Shown here: positions 32,540 through 43,417 of the stretch, in pieces
Layout of the letters: each line of letters begins with the position of its first letter
How positions within the stretch are numbered: position 1 is the first letter of the stretch
Assembly: GCA_028583405.1 (NCBI GenBank)
Contig: CM053244.1
Location: forward strand, 5,038,299-5,102,298
DNA from: Pogonophryne albipinna
Taxonomy: Eukaryota; Chordata; Actinopteri; Perciformes; Artedidraconidae
Reading direction: 5' to 3'
DNA length: 64,000 nt
Position numbers and translations under genes: made by a program
The notes under the pieces: model-generated
Told to the model about the DNA's origin: nothing
Database searches by the model: none
Seen by the model: only the letters and a program-made list of their open reading frames with translations

Positions 32540-33676
32540 CGCACCCATAATATTAGACACTAATAATACAGTAAACTATTAACACTGTACATATTATTGT
32601 TTGCCCGTGGGATTAGGATGATCGGTAGTGAGAGCGCTGCATTTTCCTCCGGTCGGATGTGATATAAAAACAAAGCGATTATTTTTGTTGTTGTAAACTC
32701 ACGTGGATTAAACTACATGTATTAGTGCATTCATTTCAATTCGCGAACATATGATACATTAAATGATCGTGAGGATGATGATTGAAAATCGTTTGTTTGA
32801 GCCGGGCTGCATTTCCTGATGAGAAAACATAGCGATGGTTTTGTACTTACACCTACGTGAATTAAACGACATTATTTTGTTAAATAAAAACATGGTGATG
32901 TTTTGTAAATGATTACATGTCTCTTATTTAGCACAGAATATGATCCTATCCGTGACATATGGATCTTAACAAATATCCGATCAGATACCTGTAGATCTAT
33001 CAGCTGTTTATTTCACATGAGTTCCAGTGTGGCAGCTTTTCACGGCTCCCCCTGGTGGATCCATGATCCATTGCAGCTGGTTTCATTAAAATTACATCTA
33101 TTTATCAAGGGGGCGTTTCAAGTCCTGCGGGGGGGTTTTCCTTTTCAGCAGGGGCCCACCCCGTGCCGATCACGGACCCGCACGGGTAGGCGTCTGAAAT
33201 GAAGCGCTACATCTGTATATATCACACTGATTCATAAAGCAAGTTAGACATTTTGATGTTCCGAACCTTTGCATGGGGACATTTTCTCTAACTGGACCTT
33301 GTTTAATTTTAGTTGAATACCCCTGGTATAGATCATTAAATAAAACAATTAAACAAAAGAAGGGCGTATCAGGGTAATATACGCTTTCTATTTCTCCCAA
33401 ATGTAAGTTCCTGGAGCAATCATCTATAGAAGGGCTGTTTGATTTGAGCCATTGCTTTCCTGGCAGCTACACTCAACATCCCAAATAAGTATTTTGTTTT
33501 AATATTTGTGGATGTTGAGCGCAGAAAACCAAACTTTTTAGTTATTTCAAAAATAAGTGTTTAAGTCTTTCCCAAAAACAGGAAAACACTGGTTGGTTAT
33601 AATGTCTTAATTTCATGGATAGAAGAAGAGTTTAGAGAGGGTTCAGGACGCCAATAAGGCCCAATTCCAATCCACC
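32540..33676. other. Intergenic DNA, nothing recognised
   Basis: No open frames with known motifs. One GC-rich patch lies at 33120-33190 (G-run and 'cccaccccgtgcc'). Confidence 0.5.
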
Positions 33677-34249
33677 CCCAACACCAGGGGTGCCCACACT
33701 TTTTTGGCTGGTGAGCTACTTTTGAAATGACCAGCTCACCGAGGTCTACCAACCAAAAATAAAATCCCAAATTGCAGGGGTTGCTGAATAACACGTTTTA
33801 TTTATACATGGGATAACTACAATAGGGCTGCAACAAACGACTCATTTGATAATCGATTACTCTATCGATTAATGAAACGATTAATCGACTATTCGGACTA
33901 TTACTGTATGCCTTGCACAATTTCTCAAACGCTTTGATTTAGCCATCAACTTTTAGATTTAGCTTGAGGTTGTTTGAGGCATGTGGAAACTAACAATGAA
34001 GACAATCAAGATGAATACTTGATTCAAAAATACATATATTATTAAATTAACTTAACAAATTGTGAACAAAACTAACATTGCTTTTTATTTAAATTAAATA
34101 AATAATATTTCACATCAAAAGAAACAACAATGTTTTAACAAATCGTATTAAATAATCTGATGACAGAACTGTAAACAGAATAGCTGAAACTTTTACAAAC
34201 TAAATAACTCTGTTACCTCTAATCATTAACCCATGTTTGTATCATTGTG

Positions 34250-34627
34250 TTAACTCTGTGTGTTGCTGCTAGCATACAGAACACCTGACGTGGAAACGTT
34301 CCTCGTGGATGGGGCTACAGAGCTGCTAGAAAGACAGTCGAACCCGGTGCATTCCTCCGTCTGGATGTGGAGCACTTTTGATAAATGTTTAGACAAATTG
34401 CTCGTGTTACCGCCCTTACATGCTAAACACTCTTGGCAACGAGCATTGTCCACCTCAAGACGGGTAACATTTAACCACACCTTGGAGCGCTTCTCTCCGC
34501 CATCCCCGCCGTGTGTTGCTGCATGTAGCAGCTGCGTGTGTGTAAACTGCCCCGCCCCCTCGCACACAGACGGGGAGAGAGAGATCTCGTCTGGATTAGA
34601 AAGATCAAAAATACACCATAGACGCAT
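34250..34627 (-). pseudogene. hAT BED-finger fragment (second family)
   Basis: The minus frame includes GEKRSKVWLNVTRLEVDNAR, CQECLACKGGNTSNLSKHLS and IQTEECTGFDCL, a BED finger of the hAT-Ac/ZBED type. The spacing of the Cys residues is disturbed (CQEC..CK) and the second His region reads KVLH. The left terminus TAGGGCTGCAACAAACG at 33823 probably belongs to the same element. The right terminus is degraded. Confidence 0.7.
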
Positions 34628-34681
34628 TTGTTTTTTTATTTTTGCATGTTAGAAACGAGTTGGCGACACTAAGACTGCGAG

Positions 34682-35934
34682 ATAATGTTTGTGTAGCAAT
34701 AATACATGACCTTTCTCAACTCGCTACTCGGAGGGAAGTCGCTGTCATATGCCTTGTGAATAGGGTTGGGTATCGTTTGAATTTCCACGATTCTGATTTC
34801 GATTCCACTTTTCGATTCCGGTTCTTAACGGTTCTCAATTCCGATTCTTTGAGGGGCAGGGTAACAAAATGATACATGCTTCTTCCACCAAAAAAAATTA
34901 CATTTATTCGAGAAACTTTTACACAGGTTAGTTTACAGTAATATTCACATTAATCAGTCTGTTTATATTCACTGCTATGTAACTGTAACCTGAACCACTG
35001 AAGCTACAACAGTGCAACAGTCCAACTTTTAAAAACAGTTCTTGTTGAGAAAAACAAGCAGATCTGCCTCTAGATAGCATACCTGGAAGAAATGTTTGAA
35101 CATTTTAAAGTAAAATGCTTCAATCTGGTGCACTTTAAGCAGAATGACTAGAGACTAGATCTAGGGGGTACGACTCTAAACACCCATATGAAAAAGATCG
35201 GTTTACATTTGAATAATTAAATAAGTATGTGAACATAACCAGTAACCTACCATACCCAATAACAAATACATGTAACGTATTTTATTTTTGTTGTTCATTC
35301 AGATCTTATTTTACTATTTTATTTATGCATATTTTTGTATCTCTCCAGTTTAAAACGATATGTCTGGTTTACTGTCCTATAGTATACATTGGAATGATTT
35401 CAAACCTGTTTATCCCAATAATTATAAAGGAGTGCCTTGGAAATATGTGTTTACATAAATTGTGATCAAAACGTTTGAGACCCACTGAGATAACTTAGAC
35501 TAAAGTGAACTATCTAAACCCTCAGAGTCCTTTACCTCACTGAGCTATAGTTATCAGCCTCAGTCTGACTGGAGAGGACTCTCCCTCCACATCATTGTAG
35601 AAACATCTTCTTCTTCCGTTAGAGCAGCTAGCACCAGATGCTAATAACAACAGCGCCCTCCCTTTCTCCCTCGCTCGCTCCCACGCTCACTCGCACTTTG
35701 GCTGTGAGCTGCGGGTGCCAGATAAGCCAACATCCCGGAACCGGTTCTCGGTACCCAACCCTACTTGTGAACACTCCGATAATGCCTCTCCACGTTACCT
35801 TTATTTGGCAGAGCGACGCTTGCTTTACAAATAAGGCAAATAACCTTTGAATGTGACATCACAACAAAATATTCTTCCTCCCATTCTGGGTGGAAGTGGT
35901 ATGTCTTTAGCTTCTTGCTCGGTCCCGCACTCAT
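34682..35934 (-). pseudogene. Charlie-like hAT transposase N-terminus split by a MITE
   Basis: On the minus strand an ATG at 35934 starts MSAGPSKKLKTYHFHPEWEE, followed by SKVICLICKASVALPNKGNV and ERHYRSVHK. This is a complete BED-like finger (C-x2-C, H-x4-H). The frame stops at the MITE junction (35764) and resumes exactly in phase at 34752 with AYDSDFPPSSELRK, then is lost near 34700. This order matches hAT proteins of the GTF2IRD2/ZBED5 kind. Neither half is long enough to be noticed alone. The catalytic region is missing. Confidence 0.75.
34761..35763. mobile_element. hAT MITE, 1003 bp
   Basis: It starts TAGGGTTGGGTATCG and ends CGGTACCCAACCCTA. The 8-bp duplications CTTGTGAA are identical (34753-34760 and 35764-35771). 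The subterminal DNA is rich in 'cgattccggttct' type repeats. There is no coding. It interrupts the Charlie-like BED exon. Confidence 0.92.
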
Positions 35935-36756
35935 TTTGTTGTTTGTCTCTTTAACTTAATTTGAGTTTTCCCGGCACTTGACTGATTTTGTATCGCTTTG
36001 CATTCTGGGTTAACAGACTGGAAAGCGATAGGTCGCTTTTTCTGTCAATCAAGTAAACTCCTGAATTAAGTGGCAGGGAGGCCAAGGGAGGAGGGATCAA
36101 AACCTGTCTATTTTAACAGAGCTGGATTTTTTTTTTTATGAATGACTCGCGATCTACCAGCATTGCCGATCGACCGCGGTCGACGTACTGGGCACCTCTG
36201 CCCTACACCAACTCACTGCGCGTTCGCCACATTAAGTGCTGTTCCAAACCAACGAGTGTGGAGGGGGAGTGGGTTATCAAGCCCTCCAACAGCGAGGCCC
36301 TATCCCAAAACACGCCCTACACCAGTGGGGGTTCAGAAATAGAGAAAACAAAAGTGCAATGATGTCAATCCTTGCCTCAAATGGGCTGAGGGCCTATGCA
36401 ATTGTGTTATCAATAGTAGGCCAAGCTTAAAATTGTCAAATGTATTTAAATAACGTCAAGTTCTACATCTTATAACAAATAACATCAATTCACAATAGAG
36501 ACAATCAATAACAAATCAATACTTTCATACATTCAGCAATGCAAATGACCAATTGAATGCATGAGTCTCATCACTGGATTATCAGTGGCTGCAATGAGCC
36601 TGTTTTGCACTACACATCTTCTCAAAACGCGGTTGCAGGCTTGATACTGCCACTCTCAAGTCGTGCTCAATGTTGAGCCTAGATCTGTATTTTGTTTTCA
36701 GCTGAAAAGCCCATTTCACAGAGATAAAATGTGGCGAGTGCATTTCGTGTGTGTTT

Positions 36757-37383
36757 TAGTGATGTGTCGGTCGCGAACGAGCCGGCTCAGAGAGACGGCT
36801 TTTTTAAGTGAACGACGGGAGCCGGCTCGCGCCCGCGAACGAGCCATTTTTATTGTTGCTGATATGATGATCTCCACGCTACAGCTGCTCCGTGCATGCA
36901 TGCAGTGACATGTAATATCCAAGGATTAGAGACGGTTGGATGCTGCTGTTTTGAGCACTGCAATACATTTATTTTCACTATGTTATTTATTTATGATTAT
37001 CCTTAGGCTCAGAAGAGATTTGATGTCAGCTGTTGCTGTCTTTTTTTCTATAGTTAATAGTTACTGAAATAGAGCCCTGCTGTTTTGTCAGGGCCTTTTC
37101 TTTAAGTCAGTGAATTCAGAGTTACACGGGTCTGTAAATGCAATGCAAACATTTGGCCACAGCAAATCATTTATATTAAACATGTAAGCTTTACTTTTGA
37201 ATACTTCAGTACAAAGGATGTATTGAATAATTTAAGTGATATATGTGTCATTAGTCAAAACAGGGCTACATTTGATTGAATTATAAAAAGGTATAATATG
37301 TGGTAAACTGAAAAGCCGGCTCTTCTTGGTGAGCCGAGCCAAATTATCCGGCTCACCAAGAAGAGCCGGAATTCCCACCACTA
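36757..37383. mobile_element. hAT MITE, 627 bp, with terminal hairpin
   Basis: It starts TAGTGATGTG and ends CCACCACTA. Identical 8-bp duplications GTGTGTTT lie at 36749-36756 and 37384-37391. Near the right end a perfect 21-bp stem (37316-37336 with 37349-37369, 12-bp loop) is present. Near the left end 'gccggctc' motifs repeat. There is no transposase. Confidence 0.9.
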
Positions 37384-37424
37384 GTGTGTTTCACATGTGT
37401 ATATGAGAGTGCGTTTCATATTTT

Positions 37425-37680
37425 ATTCAAATCAAATCAAGTTTTATTTATATAGCACATTTATAAGCGATTTTTGGTGGAGCCAAAGTGCTGTACATAT
37501 AATAAAAATAGCCTAGAGTAGAGACACTTTACAGCAAATACAACAGCACAGATTGTTCAGAATATCAGTACGAGAAAAACGACACCCTCTGTCCTTAGAC
37601 CCTCTATCCTCAGACCCTCTATCCTCAGACCCTCTGTCCTCAGACCCTTTGTCCTTAGACCCTCACATCGTACAAGGAAA
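37425..37680 (-). repeat. L2 3' UTR remnant with expanded 15-bp tandem repeat
   Basis: The start ('gttttatttatatagcac') and the segment 'gacaccctctgtccttagac' to 'cctcacatcgtacaagga' match the 3' UTR of the L2 at 15841-17079. Here the 15-bp unit 'agaccctctatcctc' is present about five times (37587-37665), against one in the other copy. Confidence 0.75.
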
Positions 37681-37699
37681 AAAAATGTTTGTAAATGAT

Positions 37700-39300
37700 T
37701 TTTGGTTTCAGTTGTGTGTGTGAGCAGGCTCGGATTGGCCATCGGGAGATTCGGGACTTTTCCCGGTGGGCTGCTGGCTCTGGCATAGGTGGGCCGTGGA
37801 CTTTCACAGCGCCGGTACCGCATCCGCCGCCGCAAACACTGTGAAAGTCCACTACTTTTTTGTAAAGCTCTTTTAGTTTTAAAACTGATGTTTATAAGCT
37901 TCTTAGTTTTTGCAACAGTCTGTAAAATGCACATATCTACCTTTTTCTAGACTAAACACAGGTATACGATCCTAAGTAAAAAAAATATGAGGTTGCTAAC
38001 ATCTCAATGTATCAGTGGATGTTTGCTGGAACTACTTGTTAACAGCGTGTTTCCTGACGGACACACACAGCGTTGAGTCGAACGGAGGGGTAGTGGGTAG
38101 GGTGTGGTTTGGGATTGGGCCCGAGTCTGCATCGCACCTGACTTCACCTGGTGCCCTACCTGACCAGACTCAATGCTGTCTGTGTCCGTCATGAAACACG
38201 CTGTGTACAAACAGTTCCGTGGAAACATTCATTGACAAACTGCACAACAAGAGCTATTTAATATCTTCATACAGATGTTAAAAACGTCATGGTTACCTCG
38301 TATTTGTTTAAACTTAGTATAATTTACTCATGTCTAGTCTAGAAAACGGTAAAAGTTAGTGTATATTTACATGGACTTTCGCTAAAACTACGTAGCTTAT
38401 CAGATTTAAAAACAAAAATATGTTTACAATAAAAAAAATGCCATAAAAGATTTTTTAGAGTTTTATTTGTGTTATTTTCAATCCAAGAGATGCTGATTTT
38501 AAACCGTTGTTACGAAAATTATGGCATTTCCTGTTTCTGCCGGAGAGAGGGGAGTTTGTCCCAAAGCTTGCCGCTGTATTTACTCCCTCCATCTGACCGG
38601 CGGGAGCCTCATTCAGCTGCGAGTGTGGCTACAGACGGAGTTCACTCCATCAGGGAGGGGAGTGGGTAGGGTGTGGTTTGGAATTGGGCCTCTGTGTTTT
38701 GGGCGGTGTGTCTGCTGGAGGGACTTTGAGCAGAGTTTGGTTTTGTTTGCTGCAGGGCTGATGTTCCTGAAGAAGCTACCAACAAAGTCACCAACAAGTG
38801 GGGCGAAGATTGGACCTGAAGTTTAAATATAGAGAGACTGCTTGTTTGGAGATCCACTTGAGAGGAACATTTCTGCAGAGGACTACTTCACCATTCATCC
38901 CTCTTATCTACAGAGAAGCTTATCAAACCAACACAAAAAACTCACATCCAGGGGAGATTTATAATTTTCATAAAGCCAGTTATGGAAGGAAGGACATTAA
39001 GAGATGTATTGTTCTACTCCTCTTTGAAAATACTTATTACTTGTGCATTTATTAATATCATTATATTATGTTCTAAGTATATGGGCATAGATATGTCTCG
39101 TAATTATTTGTGTGAACATAAAAATAATGTGTGTAAAAATGTGATTTGTAAATGTAAAACACCACAAATGCATTTAAAAGATTTGCAAACTCACAAATAA
39201 ATGTACAAATGTAAAAAGATCTTTGGATATCCCTTTAACATTTACAACTTTCGATCAGGCATTTGTGAATCCATTTTGTATTTGTCGACCAAAAATGCAC
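37700..39300. other. Repeat-derived non-coding DNA
   Basis: At 37728-37790, 'ggattggccatcgggag' resembles a hAT end. 38047-38082 and 38168-38203 form an imperfect inverted repeat around a 'gagtgggtagggtgtggttt' type motif that recurs near 38655. No gene is seen. From about 38830 to 39300 there is only AT-rich DNA. Confidence 0.45.
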
Positions 39301-39864
39301 TTGGATCTCACATTTCTGCTTGTGGATCGTCTTTTTACACAGATAGTTTTGCATAGATTGCTGGCAGTGTTTTCTGAATGGCCCATCTAGTGTTTGACAG
39401 CTTTTTTTGTTCAACCGGCTTTTCTGTTGGTTCAAGTTCCTTTTGCTTTTTAAGGAAAATGTTGTTCACGACAGAGCCAGAAAATAAATTATGCAGTATC
39501 TGCACAACTTCAAAAGAAATCCCCTGCTGGTCTCACATTCTTGACACAGTCAACTAAAACTAAATGTAGCCGGTGGGCATGGCAATGTACATAAAGGGCC
39601 TGTGGCACCTCCTTCCGAAATCCCTCCTGCACACCGTCAGTACACACCGACATGACAGCGGCACCGTCTTAGCATTGGCCAATGCACATGTTGTGATCAA
39701 TGTTGCATTTACTGAGCGTCTGTTTGATCGTTGTCAAAAGTGAATCGGCGTCTAGGCCATCAGCTGGGGTGAAGTGAAGGAACTCCTCCTGTATGCCATC
39801 GTTTTGTATATACACCGCACTGCCACCAAGCTCCCAGGAAGTGCGCCGGGCTCTGAGGAACAAA

Positions 39865-40060
39865 TCCGTAGTGGCCGAACGGCGGTACTACAATTTCCGT
39901 ATCAGTCCGTGACGTCACTGGGCCCAGAAAGACTTTTTCCCATGGCGGATACATTTTTTTAAACTAAATAAACTACCCAGTATGAACTATTTTATAGCCC
40001 TTGTTAGAATGTTTAGGTCCTCAGAGTTGTAAAATGCACTAAAAGCCGAATCTAAAGATT
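39865..40060. other. Non-homologous break in the hAT gene
   Basis: Between the two minus-strand transposase pieces lies about 200 bp without similarity to the protein ('aacggcggtactacaatttc', 'gtgacgtcactgggccc'). It is likely another small insertion. No duplication was identified. Confidence 0.4.
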
Positions 40061-40435
40061 TATTTTCTCTCTCCATTCAGTCTACTGAGCCGAGAGTGGG
40101 AGCTCGGGGGGCGGGGCTTAAGGGGCGCATGCTCTGTGAGCGCACATACGGGTTCTTCTGCTCTGACAGCTAGGCATGACCGGTAATCTGTGACGTTTCG
40201 CTCTCTCAAAAGTTGGGCCATTTTGTCCTCATGTGCCAATGAGCAGTTCTCATAGGAAAGAACGAGACGCTGTATCCAGTTCTTATTATACATCCATGAC
40301 TGCCACAGACACCTGCTCCTTTTTTTACTCACGTATTTTCTCTCAACCACCATCAGTGCAAACACTCCAGCTTCCTGTACTTCCCCACTGATTTGATCCC
40401 TGACCATATTTGACATCAGCTCAATGTTAGAATCG

Positions 40436-41312
40436 TGGAAAAAGGTAGGACCCAAATGCAGAATTCCAAAAAAAGGCAGACAAGGAACCCAGGGGAAGAC
40501 GAGACTAAATACAAAGAGGACAAGACACAGCTGGGCAGGGGGGACATTGAAAAGTCACTCGAGAGGGGACTTGAGTCGGTGGGACCTCCGACGGTGAAGG
40601 AGCTTGAGTCGGCGGGACCTCCGATGAAGAAGGGACTTGAGTCGGTCGGTACGCCGACAAGACACGGGGGGCTGGCGTCGGCCGGAGAGCCAACCGGAGA
40701 CAAGGAGCTGGAGTCGGCCGGTACGCCGACAGGACACGGGGAGCTGGCGTCGGCCGGAGAGCCAGTACTGGAGCCGGAACCATGGCTGCTCTGGCCACCT
40801 CCATTTGTGCCTTTTTGAGGACAGCCTCTTTGTCCCTTCTAGCCGAGGTCAAAATAATAAAAATCCGCTGGGTCCATAGTTTGGTCGGTTCATTCTGTTA
40901 GATGGAAAAAGGTAGGACCCAAATGCAGAATACAAAAAAAAGGTCTAGGAACAAAAAGCGAGCTTTATTTAAAAAAGCTGATGAACAAAACATGGCATGA
41001 GACAAACAGGTAACACAAGGTAGCAACAACACAAAAACTGACGTGACCAACATGGAGGGAGACAGGAAAGAAAATGAACCGACAAGGAACACAGGGCAAG
41101 ACAAGACAAAATACCAAGAGGGGTAATCACAGGACAAGACCCAGCTGGGCAGGGGAGGCAGAAACACAAGGGCAACAGGTGAACACAATCAGACAATCAG
41201 ACACAGGAGGAAAAACACAAGAAGGAAGACAAGAGACAGAGAACAGAATTGCAAAATAAAACCCATTACAAGACAGACAAAGCTAAAATCATGACATAAC
41301 ACTAGGATCGTG
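40436..41312 (-). mobile_element. Inserted repeat pair with coding-like minisatellite
   Basis: The block interrupts the hAT gene. 40436-40475 and 40903-40940 share 'ggaaaaaggtaggacccaaa' plus 'tgcagaat', so two copies of one element lie in tandem. The first is short and contains a GC-rich 33-36-bp minisatellite (40560-40780) built on 'gagtcggyggkacctccga'-like units. The second runs to 'aggatcgtgacactc' at 41312 and has an AATAAA on the minus strand near 40965. The family is not assigned. A non-autonomous retroelement is likely. Confidence 0.5.
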
Positions 41313-41842
41313 ACACTCAATGAGCTCATCTTGTACGTCGTGGTGTGTGTACTTTGCATTTTTCGGATTATCAGATTTTTTTTGCCACCGTTTTTGTCAA
41401 ACTTCTAAAAGTCAAAATGTTCGATGAAGTTTCCCCTGTGTGATGCTTCACCCTCCCTGTGCCCTCGTTGCGTAATGGTTTGACACAGTGTAACGCAATG
41501 CTTCCACAACTGCCCGCATATATTCCCTGTTTTCACATACAGTTTGTGAATGTCCCTCGCTGAGTGCGTTGCTGATTTTTGAGCCACTATCTTTCCTTAA
41601 CTTACATTCAGACCGTGCATCCATGGCGTATGTATGTCCACCACTCACATCATGTGTAAGGAATGACTGCGTAGCTTTAACCCAGGTGCTAAATCCGTCA
41701 TGGGTAAAGGTGTTTTTTTATGGAAGCGGCTTCCTTCGTGAGCAAAATGCCTGCAGGCAAAACTAAATACACAGTCCATAGTCACTGAGTACTCGAGCCA
41801 AGTATATTGCTCGTACCATCGGCGATTGAATGACAGTTTGCT

Positions 41843-42735
41843 GTGCAACTCACTCTATTTGAGGATATGTTTTGCACCACCAAATTCTTGTCCGACCATT
41901 TACAGTCCCCAGATCTGCAACTAGCATCTGCTACGGATCTTGTTGAGTCGGTAATTACATCCCTCTCCGAAAAGCTAAACGAAAAATCATGGAATGACAT
42001 TTTGGACAAAGCACAAGCCCTCTTCACCAAGACTGGCATCCTCGTCCAGTTGAGACAAGAGCGACGTCAGCCTCAGCCTGCAAGCCACCTAGAGGGGTTT
42101 GTAGTTGATGCTCCAACAGCAACACTTCCACCACTCACCTCCTCTGATGACATCCGAAAGCACTGCAACTACCCTGTCATTGATAGACTTGTCAATGAAC
42201 TGAAAAGGCGGTTTTCGTCTGAATCTTGTGGAGTTCTACAGGGCACGTCTGCCTTAAACCCAACACATGAGTCATTCCTTGAGATGGAACACCTCACCCA
42301 TGGCCCAGTATTATGGGTTCCTTGACCGAAAAAAGCAGCAGCAGGGACAAACTGTGAACATCACGCACACATTTCTCTCCCTTCTCCGGCCATACAAGGA
42401 TGCATTTATTGATTTGCACAGACTTGTGTGTATATCGGTCACACTGCCTGTCCCGTCTGCAACCTGCGAACGCAGCTTTTCTTGTTTACGGCGTGTCAAA
42501 AACGACATGAGGAGAAACAGCAGGGACTTAAGGAATAGCAATTTGTCTTTGCTGTCCATCAATGCAGAACGTGCAAGAGTCCTTGATGAGCAGACGATCA
42601 TAGACACTTTTGCCTTGAACCACGCATTGCGTCTGTGTGTCTGTTTGCGGTGTGGTGGGGAGGTTAAATGCCACAGTATGCCAGTTGAAACAGTGAACGA
42701 TCGCTATTGTGTACTTGTACTGATAATGATAATAT
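41843..42735 (+). pseudogene. ZMYM1/TTF-type hAT transposase, C-terminal half (plus strand)
   Basis: The frame from 41843 reads LTLFEDMFCTTKFLSDHLQS, PDLQLASATDLVESVITSLS and NEKSWNDILDKAQALF. After a frameshift near 42300 it reads DLHRLVCISVTLPVPSATCE and RSFSCLRRVKNDMRRNS, the hAT dimerisation domain, ending near 42650. A solo LTR is inserted at 42736. This half starts where the inverted N-terminal half ends, and coding similarity reaches the junction from both sides. Confidence 0.82.
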
Positions 42736-43200
<465 letters not shown>

Positions 43201-43319
43201 ATATGAACAGGCTCGTGCTTGGCCCACTGGTATTGTTTGTTTATTTATTTTTTTAATTAACTAGCAACGCGGTGCTGTCATATAGCAACTGCTAAGCTAC
43301 TTCAGTAAATAAATCCTGG

Positions 43320-43417
43320 CGCCGCCCATGAGTACCGATAAAAAGACAGATAACGTCAGAGCTTAACGGTACCACGATCTTTAATAATTCAGCCCCCGGG
43401 CTCGGTACCCATCCCTA
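43320..43417. mobile_element. Orphan hAT terminus
   Basis: Ends CTCGGTACCCATCCCTA, similar in type to TAGGGTTGGGTATCG-class hAT ends. No partner was found. Confidence 0.45.

Larger units (their letters stand above)
33685..36200 (-). mobile_element. Charlie-like hAT element carrying nested hAT DNA
   Basis: The left end CAGGGGTGCCCA and right end TGGGCACCTCTG are inverted. The 8-bp duplications CCCAACAC (33677-33684) and CCCTACAC (36201-36208) differ by one base. The transposase N-terminus lies on the minus strand from 35934, near the right end as expected for a 5' end. Two further hAT sequences sit inside (terminus at 33823 with a BED fragment, and a complete MITE at 34761-35763). Confidence 0.78.
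39300..41842 (-). pseudogene. ZMYM1/TTF-type hAT transposase, N-terminal half (minus strand)
   Basis: From the right: KLSFNRRWYEQYTWLEYSV and CVFSFACRHFAHEG (TTF-type zinc finger, 41842-41760); the 41648-41405 region (NHYATRAQGG, RGNFIEHF); after a 0.9-kb insertion, HDSNIELMSNMVRDQISGEV and EAGVFALMVVE (40435-40360); then after a break, FTPADGLDADSLLTTIKQTL and KCNIDHNMCIGQC (39790-39675); and further text to about 39360. The order and motifs are those of hAT transposases related to ZMYM1. The C-terminal half is found on the plus strand from 41843. Confidence 0.8.

Noticed and set aside
36138..36430. Overlapping plus frames of 64-74 residues
   Set aside because: They span the hAT terminus at 36200 and repeat DNA, with no motif.
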